Assembly: GCA_963995505.1 (NCBI GenBank)
Contig: OZ023198.1
Location: 7,402,558 to 7,466,557 of the forward strand
Direction: 5' to 3'
DNA length: 64,000 nt
Origin: Hypericum androsaemum
Lineage: Eukaryota; Streptophyta; Magnoliopsida; Malpighiales; Hypericaceae
In this document: piece by piece, positions 32,624 through 44,323 of the stretch
Numbering within the stretch: position 1 is the first letter of the stretch
Layout of the letters: each line of letters starts with the position of its first letter
The notes under the pieces: model-generated
What the model was told of the DNA's origin: nothing
The model's input: only the letters and a program-made list of their open reading frames with translations
Database searches by the model: none
Translations under genes and position numbers: made by a program

Positions 32624-34878
32624 AAAGGCAAGAAAAGGAAAGATAAGGCTAGATAAGGTTAGATAAGGCAAGAAAAGGCAAGAAAAGGCATGAAAATGTA
32701 AGAAAAGGCAAGATAAGGCAAGAAAAGGGAAGGAAAAGACAAGAAAAGGCAAGATAAGGCATGGAAAAGGCAATAAAAAGGCAGGAAAAAGAAAGAAAAG
32801 TAAAGAAAAGGAAAGAAAAGGCAAAAAAAGGAAAGAAAAGGTAAGGAAAGGCACGAAAAGGAAAGATGAGGTAAGAAAAGGCACAAAAAGGCAAGAAAAG
32901 AAAAGAAAATGAAAGAAAAGATGAGAAAAGGTGAGAAAGGGCAAGAAAAGGAAAGAAAAGGAAAGACAAGGCAAGATAAGCCAAGAAAAGGCAAGATTAG
33001 GCAGGAAAAAGCAAGGAAAAGTCAAGAAATGGCAAGGAAAAGCAAGGAAAGGAAAGAAAAAGCATGAAAAAGGCAAGATTAGGCAAGAAAAGGCAAAAAA
33101 AAAGGAAGATAAGGTAAGAAAAGGAAACCAAAGGCAAGATAAAGGCAAGAAAAGGTATGAAAAGGAAAGAAAAGGCAATAAAAGGCATGAAAAGGTAAGA
33201 AAAGGCAAGATGAGGTAAGAAAAGGCAAGATAAGGTAAGAAAGCGCAAAATAAGGAATGAAAAGGCAAGATAAAGCAAGAAAAGACAAGATAAGGTAAGA
33301 ACAGCATAAAAAGGCAAAATAAGTCAAGAAAAGTCAAGGAAAAGGTAAGAAAAGGCAAGGAAAAGGCAAGGAAAAGGTAAGATAAGGCAAGTTAAGGCAC
33401 GAAAAGGAAAGCAAAGGAAAGATAAGTCAAGAAAAGGAAAAAAAAGGCTAGGAAATGGCAAGCAAAGGAAAGAAGAGGAAAGAAAAGGAAAGGGAAAGGC
33501 AAGAAAAGGAAAGAAAAGGGAAGAAAAGGCAAGGAAAAGGAAAGAAAAGGCGAGAAAAGGTAATAAAAGGCAAGATAAGATAAGAAAGGGCAAGATAAGG
33601 AATAAAAAGTCAAGATAAGACAAGAAAAGGCAAGATTGGGCAAGAAAAGGCAAGAAAAGGCAAGATAAGTCAAGTTAAGGCAAGAAAATGCAAGATAAGG
33701 AAAGAAAAGGCATGGAAAAGGCATGAAAAGGCAAGGAAAAGGCAAGAAATGGTAAGAAAAGGCAAGATAGGGCAAGAAAAGGCAAGAAAAGGAAAGAAAA
33801 GGCAAGTAAAAGGTAGGCAAAGGAAAGAAAAGATAAGAAAAGGTAAGAAAAGGCTAGATAAGCAACGAAAAGGCAAGATAAGGCAAGAAAAGGAAAGATG
33901 AGGTAAGAAAAGGCAAGATAAGGCAAGAAAATGAAAGAAAAGGGAAGGAAAAGGTAAGAAAATGCAAGATAAGCCTAGAAAAGGCAAGGAAAGGAAAGAA
34001 AAGGCCAGGAAAAGGCAAGATAAGGCAAGTAAAGGCAGGGAAAAGACACGAAAATGCAAGAAAAGGAAAGAAAAGGCAAGAAAAGGAAAGTAAAGGGAGA
34101 AAAGGAGAGAAAAGGAAAGAAAAGGGAACAAAAGGCAAGAAAAGGTAAGAAAAGGCAAGATAAGGCAGGAAAAGGCAAGATCGGGTAGGAAAAGGCAAAC
34201 AAAGGCAAGAAAAGGTGAGGAAAAGGCAAGAAAAGGCAAGAAAAGGAAAGAAAAGGAAAGAAAAGGCAAGAAAAAGCATGAAAGGGCAAGAAAAGGTAAG
34301 GAAAATGCAAGAAAAGGCAAGAAAAGGCAAGAAAAGGTAAGTTAAAGTAAGAAAGGGCAAAATAAGGAATGAAAAGGCAAGATAAGGTAAGAAAAGTATG
34401 AAAAGGCAAGATAAGTCAAGAAAAGGTAATATAAGGAAAGAAAAGTCATGGAAAATGCATGAAAAGGTAAGAAAAGGCAAGATAAGGCAAGAAAATGAAA
34501 GATAAGTCAAGAAATGGTAAAAAAGGCAAGGAAAAGGCAAGCAAAGGAAAGAAAAGGCAAGGGAAAGGAAAGAAAAGGAAAGAAAAGGCAAGAAAAGGCA
34601 AGGAAAAGGAAAGAAAAGGCGAGAAAAGGCAATAAAAGGCAAGATAAGGTAAGAAAGGGGAAGATAAGGCAAGAAAAGGCAAGAAAAGGCAAGATTGGGC
34701 AAGAAAAGGCATGAAAAGGCAAGAAAAGGGAAGATAAGTCAAGTTAAGGCAAGAAAATGCAAGATAAGGAAACAAAAGGCATGGAAAAGGCAAGGAAAAG
34801 GCAAGAAATGGTAAGAAAAGGCAAGATAAGGCAAGAAAAGTAAAGAAAAGACAAGAAAAGGCAAGAAAAGGCAAGGAA
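32624..34878 (+). repeat. 10-bp satellite block S4
   Basis: AAAAGGCAAG-type array, purine strand on +, between element C and the solo LTR. Its right part (for example ATGAAAGAAAAGGGAAGG at 33931) reappears in S5 at 35646. Once the 635 bp of LTR and target duplication are removed, this gives a repeat distance of about 1.08 kb. No gene is seen. Confidence 0.95.
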
Positions 34879-35508
34879 TGATATGAATCAGATCTGCAAG
34901 AAGCCATAATTATTTAATAATTCATTTTTGAGTTTCAAAGTCTATTTAGGAAGTTAATTATTTGTTAATTTCATTTTACAGGAGTTCTATTCTGTTTAGG
35001 AAGTTACAAAAAAGATAATTTCGTTTTATTAGGAGTTCTAGTCTGTTTAGGAACTCAATTATGAGATAATCACGTTTTTGAGTATTCCTAGTAGGATTAG
35101 AGTTATTTTCCTTTTCAGTTTCCTATTTTTAAGTCATATTTATCTAGTTAGAAGTTATATTTAATTAGGAATCTCTTTGTAACAATCTGCCTATATATAA
35201 AGGCTTTATCAATAAGAATGAGGAGAATAATTTGAGTACAAAAAACGTGGGCTTTGCTCTCTTGGTTCTTCGGAACTGTTCGAACACAGCGGAGGGATTC
35301 CGTTCGTTAACCTTCGACTTATCAAGCGGATCTACATCACCGTTTGTGGCGTCTTCATCAAATCAAGGTTCTTGTTTCCCTACAGCAGCGGGTCGAGGTT
35401 GTTCATACCGAGGTTCTTGCAAAGGTGCAAACAACGGGTCGAGATTTCCATCAATCTGAACGTAGATAGATCCGGCTTTCGCGTGGATCCGTAACGAGAT
35501 TCACATCA
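34879..35508 (+). mobile_element. Solo LTR of element family B (630 bp), plus orientation
   Basis: It runs from TGATATGAATC to GATTCACATCA with a perfect 5-bp direct repeat AGGAA at 34874-34878 and 35509-35513. It has exactly the length of the B 5' LTR at 11592-12221 but the opposite orientation. No internal region is left, so it is the product of LTR-LTR recombination. The open frame at 35232-35459 is the same 75-codon frame seen in the other full-length B LTR. Confidence 0.93.
35192..35203 (+). promoter_or_regulatory. TATA box of solo LTR B
   Basis: TATATATAAAGG lies at mid-LTR, followed by AATAAGAATGAGG about 10 bp downstream. The spacing suits a U3/R boundary just downstream. The same box is present in the B 5' LTR and absent from its 3' LTR. 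Confidence 0.7.
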
Positions 35509-38500
35509 AGGAAAAGGCCGGCAAAGGAAAGAAAAGGCAAGGAAAAGGCTAGATAAGGTAAGAAAAGGCAAGATATGGCAAGAAATGGGATGGAAAGGCA
35601 AGAAAAGGAAAGATGAGGTAAGAAAAGGCAAGATAAGGTAAGAAAATGAAAGAAAAGGGAAGGAAAAGGTAAGAAAATGCAAGATAAGGATAGAAAAGTG
35701 AAGAAAATGAAAGAAAAGGCAAGGAAAAGGCAAGATAAGGCAAGTAAAGGCAGGGAAAAGGCAAGAAAAGGAAAGAAAAGGAAAGAAAAGGCAAGAAAAG
35801 GAAAGAAAAGGGAGAAAAGGTGAGAAAAGGAAAGAAAAGACAAGAAAAGGTAAGAAAAGGTAAGAAAAGGTAAGAAAAGGCAAGATAAGGCAAGAAAAGG
35901 CAAGATCAGGCACAAAAAGGCAAACAAAGGCAAGAAAAGGCGAGGAAAAGGTAAGAAAAGGCAAGGAAAGGAAAGAAAAGGAAAGAAAAGGCAAGAAAAG
36001 GCATGAAAAGGCAAGAAAAGGTAAGGAAAAGGCAAGAAATGACAAAAAAGAAAAGATAAGGCAAGAAAAGGCAAGGAAAATGCAAGAAAAGGAATGAAAA
36101 GGCAAGAAAAGGTAAGAAAAGGAATGAAATGGTAAGAAAAGGAAAGTTAATGTAAGAAAGGGCAAAATAAGGAATGAAAATGCAAGATAAGGTAAGAAAA
36201 GCATGAAAAGGCAAGATAAGTCAAGAAAAGATAAGAAAAGGCAATATAAGGAAAAAAAGGAATGGAAAAGGTATGAAAAGGCAAGGAAAAGGCAAGAAAA
36301 GGTAAGAAAAGGAAAGATAAGGCACGAAAAGGAAAGATAAGTCAAAAAAAGGCAAAAAAAGGCAAGCAAAGGAAAGAAAAGGCAAGAAAAAGCAAGAGAA
36401 TGGCAAGAAAAGTTAAGAAAAGGCAAGAAAAGGCAAGGAAAAGGAAGGAAAAGGTGAGAAAAAGTAATAAAAGGCAAGATTGGGAAAGAAAAGGCATGAA
36501 AAGGCAAGATAAGTCATGTTAAGTCAAGAAAAGGCAAGAACATGCAAGATAAGGAAAGAAAAGGCATCGAAAGGGCTAGGAAAAGGCAGGAAACTGTAAG
36601 AAAAGGCAAGAAAAGGAAAGAAAAGCCAAGGAAAAGGAAAGCAAAGGAAAGAAAAGGCAAGAAAGGGCAAGGAAAAGGCAAGAAAAGACAAAAAAGATAA
36701 GAAAAAGCAAGAAAAGGCAAGAAAATGTAAGGAAAAGGCAAGAAAAGACAAAAAAGATAAGATAAGGAAAGATAAGGCAAGAAAAGGCAAGAAAAGGCAT
36801 GAAATGGTAAGAAAAGGCAAGATAAGGTAAGAAAAGGCAAGAAAAGGAAAGATAAGGCAAGATACGGCTAGATAACACATGGAAAAGGCCTGAAAAGGAA
36901 AGAAAAGGAAAGATGAGGTAAGAAAAGGCAAGGAAAAGGCACGATAAGGCACAAAAAGGCAAGAAAAGGTAAGAAAATGCAAGATAAGGGACGAAAAGGC
37001 AAGAAAAGGGAAGATAAGTCAAGAAAAGGTAAAAAGAGGCAAGCAAAGGAAAGAAAAGGCAAGAAAAAGCAAGGGAATGGCAAGAAAAGGAAAGAAAAGG
37101 CAAGAAAAGGAAAGAAAAGGCGAGAAAAGGTAAGAAAAGACAAAAAAAGGCATGAAAAGGTAAGAAAAGGCAAGATAAGGCAAGATAAGGCAAGAAAAAG
37201 GCAAGAAAATATAAGCTAAGGCAAGATAAGGCAAGAGAAGGCACAGAAAAGGAATGAAAAGGTAACAAAAGGAAACATGAGGTAAGAAAAGGCAAGGAAA
37301 AGGAAAGAAAGGGCAAGAAAAGGCAAGAAAAGGACATAAAAGGCAAGAAAAGGAAAGAAAAGGCAAAAAAAGGTATGAAAAGGTAAGAAAAGGTAAGAAA
37401 AGGCAAGAAAGGGAAACAAAAGGAAAGATAAGGCAAGAAAAGGTAAGAAAAGGTAAGAAAAGGTAGGATAAGGCAAGAAAAGCCAAGATCAGGTAGGAAA
37501 AGGCAAACAAAGGCAAGAAAAGGCGAGGAAAAGGCAAGAAAAGGCAAGAAAAGGAAAGAAAAGGAAAGAAAAGGTAAGATAAGGTAAGAAAAGCATGAAA
37601 TGGTAAGAAAAGGCATGAAATGGTAAGAAAAGGCAAGTGAAGGTAAGAAAGGGCAAAATAAGGAATAAAAAGGCAAGATAAGGTAAGAAAAGCATGAAAA
37701 GGCAAGAAAAGTTAAGAAAAGGCAATATAAGGAAAGAAAAGGCATGGAAAAGGCATGAAAAGGCAAGGAAAAGGTAAGAAAAGGCAAGATAAGGCAAGAA
37801 AAGGCAAGAAAAGGCACGAAAGGGCAGGAAAAGGCAAGAAAAGGAAATAAAAGGCAAGAAAAGGAAAGAAAAGGCAAAAAAAGAAAGAAAAGGCAAAAAA
37901 AGGCATGACAAGGTAAGAAAAGGCAAGATAAGGCAAGAAAAGGCAAGAAAGGGAAACAAAAGGAAAGATAAGGCAAGAGAAGGCAAGATATGGCAAGGAA
38001 AAGGCAAGATAAGGCAAGAAAAGGCAAGGAAAAGGCAAGAAAATGTATAGAAAAGGCATGAAAAGGAATGAAAAGGAAAAAAGGGCAAGGAAAAGGAAAG
38101 AAATGGAAAGAAAAGGAAAGGAAAAGCAAAGAAAAGGCAAGAAAAGACATGGAAAAGGCATGATAAGGAAAGAAATGGAATGATAAGGCAAGAAAAGAAA
38201 TGAAAAGAGAAGAAAAGGAAAGAAGAGGCAAGGAAAAGGCAAGGAAAAGGCAAGAAAAGGCAAGATAAGGAAAGAAAGGCATGGAAAAGTCATGAAAAGG
38301 CAAGGAAAAGGCAAGATAACGCAAGATCAAGCAGGAAAAGGCAAGAAAAGGAAAGAAAAGGAAAGAAAAGGAAAGACAAGGCAAGATAAGGCAAGATCAA
38401 GCAGGAAAAGGCAAGAAAAGGCAAGGAACGGAAAGAAATTGCAAGAAAAGGCATGGAAAATACATGAAAAGGCAAGAAAAAGGCAAGATCAGGCAAGAAA

Positions 38501-41500
38501 AGGAAAGTAAAAGCCAAGAAAAGGAAAGAAAAGGCAACCAAAGGCAAGAAAAAGGAAATAAACGGCATGAAAAGGAAAGGAAAGGCAAGAAAAGGCATGA
38601 AAAGGTAAGAAAAAGCAAGATAAGGTAAGAAAATACATGAAACAGAAAGAAAAGGAAAGATAAGGCAAGATAAGGCAAAAAAAGGCAAGGAAAAGGAAAG
38701 ATAAGGCAAGAAAAGGCAAGGAAAAGGCAAGAAAAGGCAAAAAAGGCATGGAAAAGGCATGAAAAGGAAAGAAAACGAAAGGTGAGGTAAGAAAAGGGAA
38801 GGAAAAGGCAAGAAAAGGCAAGAAAAGGTGAGAAAAAGAAAGAAAAGGTAAGAAAAGGCAAGAAAAGGCAAGATAAGCCAAGATAAGGCAAGATAAGGCA
38901 AGGAAAAGAAAAGAAAAGGCAAGAAAAGACATGGAAAAGGCATGAAAAGGCATGTAAAAGGCATGGGAAAGGCATGAAAAGGCATGAAAAAGGAATGAAA
39001 AGGCAAGAAAAGGTAAGAAAAAGTATGGGAATGGCAAGAAAAAGAAAGAAAAGGCAAGAAAAGGCAAGAAAAGGAAAGAAAAGGCAAGAAAAGGAAAGAA
39101 AAGGCCAGAAAAGGAAAGGAAAGAAAAGAAAAGAAAAGTCATGAAAAGGTAAGAAAAGGCATAATAAGGCAAGATAAGGTAAGGAAAAGGCAAGATAAGG
39201 CAAGAAAATGCAAAATAAGGCAAGATAAGGCAAGAAAAGGTATATAAAAGGTAAGAAAAGGCAAGATAAGGCACGAAATGGCAATAAAAGGAAAGGAAAA
39301 GGCACGAAAGGGCAAGAAAAGGCAAGAAAAGGAAATAAAAGGCAAGAAAAGGAAAAAAAGGAAAGAAAAGTATAAAAAAAAGGCATGAAAAGGTAAGAAA
39401 AGGCAAGATAAGGCAAGAAAAGGCAAGAAAGGGAAACAGAAGGAAAGATAAGGCAAGAGAAGTTAAGGTAAGGCAAGATAAGGCAAGGAAAGGCAAGGAA
39501 AAGGCAAGAAAATATATAGAAAAGGCATGAAAAGGATTGAAAAGGAAAAAAGGGCAAGGAAAAGGCAAGAAATGGAAAGAAAAGGAAAGGAAAAGGAAAG
39601 AAAAGGCATGATAAGGAAAGAAATGGAAAGATAATGCAAGAAAAGGAATGAAAAGACAAGAAAAGGCAAGATAAGGCAAGAAAAGGCAAGGAAAAGGCAA
39701 GAAAAGGCAAGAAAAGGTATAGAAAAGGCAAGAAAAGGGATGAAAAGGAAAGGAAAAGGAAAGAAAAGGCATGGAAAAGGCATGATAAGGAAAGAAATGG
39801 AAAAATAAGGCAAAAAAAGGAATGAAAAGACAAGAAAAGGAAAGAAGAGGCTAGGAAAAGGCAAGGAAAAGGCAAGGAAAAGGCAAGAAAAGGCATGGAA
39901 ACGGCATGATAAGGAAAGAAATGGAAAATATGGCAAAAAAAGGAATGAAAAGACAAGAAAAGGAAAGAAGAGGAAAGGAAAAGGCAAGGAAAAGGCAAGA
40001 AAAGGCAAGATAAGGAAAGAAAAGGCAAGGAAAAGTCATGAAAAGGCAAGGACAAGGCAGGAAAATGTAAGAAACGGCAAGATGAGGTAAAAAAAGGAAA
40101 GAAAAGGTAAGAAAAGTCAAGGAAAAGGCAAGCAAAGGAAGGAGAAGGCAAGGAAACTGCAAGAAATGGAAGGAATTGGCAAGAAAAGTCAAGAAAAACG
40201 AATTAAAAGGCAAGAAAAGGAAAGATAAGGCAAGATAAACCAAGGAAAGGCAAGAAAGGGAAAGAAAAGGAAAGATGAGGTAAGAAAAGGCAAGATAAGG
40301 CAAGAAAAGGCATGGAAAAGGCAAGAAAAAGGCAGGAAAAGACAAGATAAGGCAAGAAAAGGCAAGGAAAAGGCAAGAAAAGGCAAGAAAAGGTATAGAA
40401 AAGGCATGAAAAGGAATGAAAAGGAAAAAAGGGCAAAGAAAAGGAAAGAAATGGAAAGAAAAGGAAAGGAAAAGGAAAGAAAAGGCAAGAAAAGGCATGG
40501 AAAAGGCATGATAAGGAAAGAAATGGAAAGATAAGGCAAGAAAAGGAATGAAAAGATAAGAAAAGGCAAGATAAGGCAACAAAAGGCAAGAAAAGGTATA
40601 GAAAGGCATGAAAAGGGATGAAAAGGAAAAAAGGGCAAGGAAAAGACAAGAAAAGAAAAGGAAAGGAAAAGGAAAGAAAAGGCATGTAAAAGGCATGATA
40701 AGGAAAGAAATGGAAAGACAAGGCAAGAAAAGAAACGAAAAGTCAAGAAAAGGAAAGAAGAGGCAAGGAAAAGGCAAGGAAAAGGCAAGAAAAGGCAAGA
40801 TAAGGAAAGAAAAGGCGTGGAAAAGGCATGAAAAGGAAAGGACAAGGCACGAAAATGTAAGAAACGGCAAGATGAGGCAAAAAAAAGGAAAGTGAAGGCA
40901 AGAAAAGTCAAGGAAAAGGAATTAAAAGGCAAGAAAAGGAAAGATAAGGCAAGATAAGCCAAGGAAAGGCAAAGAAAGGCAAGAAAAGGAAAGAAAAGGA
41001 AAGATGAGGTAAGAAAAGGCAAGGAAAAGGCAAGATAAGGCAAGATAAGGCAAGATAAGGAAAGAAAAGGCAAGGAAAAGGCAAGAAAAGGAAAGATGAG
41101 GTAAGAAAAGGCAAGGAAAAGGTAAGATAAGGCAAGAAAAGGCAAGATAAGGATAGAAAAGGCAAGGAAAAGGCAGGAAAAGGCAAGAAAAGGCGAAAAA
41201 TCAAAGAAAAGGCAAGAAAAAGGCAAGAAAAAGGCAAGAAAAGGCAAAAAAAAAGGCAAAAAATCAAAGAAAAGGAAAGAAAAGGCAAGAAAAAGGCAAG
41301 AAAAAGCATGAAAAAGGTATGAAATCAAAGAAAAGGCAAGAAAAGGCATGAAAAGGTAAGAAAAGGCAAAATAAGGCAAGAAAGGGCAAGAAAGGGAAAG
41401 AAAAGGAAAGATAAGGCAAGAGAAGGCAAGATCAGACAAGGAAAGGCAAGATAAGGCAAGAAAAGGGTAGGAAAAAGCAAGAAAAGATATAGAAAAGGCA

Positions 41501-42602
41501 TGAAAAGGCAAGAAAAGAAAAGATAAAGCAAGAGAAGGCATGAGAAGGAATGAAAAGGCAAAGAAGGGCAAGGAAAAGGCAAGAAAAGGAAAGATAAGGA
41601 AAGAAAAGAAAAGGCAAGAAAAGGAAAGAAAATGAAAGAAAAGGCAAGAAAAGGCATAGAAAAGGCAAGAAAAGGTATGATAAGGCATGGAAAAGGCATG
41701 AAAAGGCAAGGAAAAGGCAAGAAAAGGTAAGAAATGGCAAGATAAGGCAAGAAAAGGTAGGAAAAGGCAAGAAAAGGCAAGGAAAAGGCAAGCAAAGGAA
41801 AGAAAAAGCAAGAAAAGGAAAGGAAAAGGCAAGAAAAGGAAAGAAATGGCAAGAATAGGAAGGAAAAGGATAGAAAAGGCAAGAAAAGGCAAGAAAAGAA
41901 AAGACAAGGCAAGATCAGGCAGGAAAAGGCAAGGAAAAGGGAAGGAAAGGAAATAAAATGCAAGAAAAGGTATGGAAAATATATGAAAAGGTAAGAAAAA
42001 AGAAAGATCAGGCAAGAAAAGGAATGTAAAAGCCAAAAAAAGGAAAGAAAAGGCAACCAAAGGCAAGAAAAAGGAAAGAAAAGGCATGAAAAGGAAAGGA
42101 AAGGCAAGAAAAGGCATGAAAAGGTAAAAAAAGGCAAGATAAGGTAAGAAAATGCATGAAAAAGAAAGAAAAGGAAAGATAAGGCAAGATAAGGCAAAAA
42201 AGGCAAGATAAGGCAAGAAAAGGCATGGAAAAGGAAAGATAAGGCAAGAAATGGCAAGGAAAAGGCAAGAAAAGGCAAAAAAAAAAGGCATGGAAAAGGC
42301 AAGAAAAGGAAAGAAAACGAAAGGTGAGGTAAGAAAAAGGAAGGAAAAGGCAAGAAAAGGCAAGAAAAGGAAAAAAGACAAGAAAAGGAAAGAAAGGGAA
42401 AGAAAAGGCAAGATAAGCCAAGATAAGGCAAGATAAGGCAAGGTAAAGGTAAGATAAGACATGGAAAAGGCATGAAAAGGCATGTAAAAGGCAAGAAAAG
42501 GCATAGGAAAGGCATGGCAAAGGAATGAAAAGGTAAGAAAAGGTAAGAAAAAGTAAGGGAATGGCAAGAAAAAGAAAGAAAAGGCAAGAAAAGGCAAGAA
42601 AA
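35509..42602 (+). repeat. 10-bp satellite block S5 with long-range repeats
   Basis: Purine strand on +. The left part continues the S4 higher-order pattern (GGCAAACAAAGGCAAG near 34194, 35920 and 37502). The right part contains repeated cassettes such as GGCATGATAAGGAAAGAAAT near 39611, 39782, 39904, 40506 and 40693. A marker GGCAACCAAAGG lies near 38535 and 42054, a 3.5-kb distance, and again in S6 at 50070. No gene is seen. A minus-strand open frame of 826 codons at 40189-42669 is translated satellite. Confidence 0.95.
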
Positions 42603-43094
42603 TGCCGTAGGAACTCGTGCAAGAATAAGAGCTACGTATGCATGGAATTGCATGGATCTTGCCAGCCAAGTTAAATTATTCTTGTAATAAATAAGCTGCT
42701 TATGATAGCATTTTAATTTTCCCTTTCCGTTTCATAGGCTGGCAGCTGAATAAGGAGCCTTTAGTTGTTTGCATTTAAGAGTCAATAATAGGGGATTAAG
42801 GGCGGATTGTAATAGCCAACTTAATAGCTAAAATCTGCCTGATTGTACGCCCTTTTAAAAGGAATGACGTGAATGAGAAAGGCAACTTAATTTCCCCACA
42901 TTCCTAAGCTGGAAGCTTCTTTCCTTTTGCACTTTCGTGCGTGACCCCTCCTTCTTTCTTGCCTTGTTGGCTGCTTGAATCAATTCAAGCCAACCTCAAT
43001 CAAGCAACTGAAGTTACAAGATTGTTGTATTATCCTTTTCGAATTCACCCAGCCCATTCGACCATAAGTTTCAATCTTTCGCTGAGCTACGCCA
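42603..43094 (+). repeat. 5' LTR of element D (492 bp)
   Basis: It starts TGCCGTAGGAAC and ends GAGCTACGCCA, directly before the primer-binding site. It matches 47596-48087 in length and order. Confidence 0.94.
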
Positions 43095-43096
43095 AG

Positions 43097-43108
43097 TGGT
43101 ATCAGAGC
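43097..43108 (+). other. Primer-binding site of element D (initiator tRNA-Met type)
   Basis: TGGTATCAGAGC lies two bases after the LTR end, complementary to initiator tRNA-Met. Confidence 0.92.
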
Positions 43109-43246
43109 TTTGTTTCGATCCCTTATCCCTTTCCCGACTTTTATTCACTCCCTTAAGCCCATCCAAGAGCCGATCCACAAGGTTACGTGATCCCCTGATC
43201 CATGCCTCACGTACCTACCTAGCACCACCAAAAGTCAAGTGATATC

Positions 43247-44323
43247 ATGGCCGATCCAGATACAGCAAGAAGACTTGGAGATGTCGAGGCTTCGATGGAA
43301 GAGGTTTTGACTCAACTAAGAAACCTGGCAGTAAAACCACCGGCTACCGCGGGAGGCAACACAAGGGAAGATGAAGGCAAGGAGGATCGTGATGACCTCG
43401 ACTCAGTGCATACGCTACCGGTCAGAGGAGGGCATGGAAATAGAGGGGGACGAGGTCAAGGAGGAGATGGAGGATGAGGTACGCGAAGAGAAGCCTATAG
43501 AGGAGAAGAAAGAGAGTATTTTTGACGTGTTGATCGTCCTTTCAAGATGAATATCAAGAAGTTCTATAGAGATGTAGATGTAGAGGCATTTTTGAACTGG
43601 CTCGACTCCGTAGAAAAATACCTCGATTGTATGGAGCTTACGGAAGAACAAGAGGTTAATTATGTTGCTTTTAAGCTCGAGTCTGGAGTGACTGTGTGGT
43701 GGAGGAAGGAGCAAGAATCCCGAAGAAGAAGGGGAGATCCACCTATTCGTGACTGGCCAACCACGGAACAAGCCTTGCGAGAGAGGTTCCTGCCCGTGGA
43801 TTACCATCAAGCCTTGTATTCGCAATTCTTGTCTTACACATAAGGGAACAAGTCCGTAGATGAGTACGTTGCGGAATTCATGAGGCTGGCTGCACGTAAT
43901 GATGTGGAAGAAAATGAAGATCAGATGATCGCAAGGTTCATAGATGGTTTGAGCTATGAAGTTAAGAGTCGAATGGAATTCGACACCTTCCTGTACTTCC
44001 AAGATGCGTGCACAAAGGTGCAGAAAATTGGATCCGCTTTGAAAAAGAAGAAGTCCTTTGTGAGTCGGTTACCATCATCGGCACAATCATCCAATCATAA
44101 TCACGGAGGGGACAAAGGTGCCACCCCCACGAATGAACCAAGGAGTGCTCTACGAGCCCGACCTACTCCTGCCACCGTTGATCCACCTCAAAGAAAGGGC
44201 AAGGAGGTGGCCGAGAGCTCCACAGGTATCCGATGCTTCAAGTGCAATGCGATAGGGCACAAGTCAAGCGAATGCCCGCGTCGTAAATTCATGCAATTAT
44301 GCAAGAAGGATGGCGAAGAGTAA
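43247..44323 (+). pseudogene. Element D gag, broken
   Basis: The frame begins MADPDTARRLGDVEASMEE at 43247 and reaches a Gly/Arg-rich stretch ending GGDGG with a TGA at 43475-43477. This is the same place as in element C. A second TGA follows GEEREYF. The same frame then reads NIKKFYRDVDVEAFLNWLD and RFLPVDYHQALYSQFL, a TAA at 43841-43843, then VAEFMRLAARNDVEENED and a complete zinc knuckle CFKCNAIGHKSSEC of CX2CX4HX4C form. It stops at TAA 44321-44323. No frameshift is needed through gag; only stops break it. Confidence 0.88.

Noticed and set aside
40189..42669. Very long open frames (up to 826 codons) rich in Phe, Leu, Ser, Cys and Pro, resembling multi-pass membrane proteins
   Set aside because: They are translations of the pyrimidine strand of the satellite. 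The unit CCTTTTCTTG has no stop codon in any frame, so long frames are expected in all three; they overlap each other and run into the element borders.
43097..43108. Possible tRNA gene at TGGTATCAGAGC
   Set aside because: Only the 12-base primer-binding complement is present, directly beside an LTR; there is no cloverleaf.
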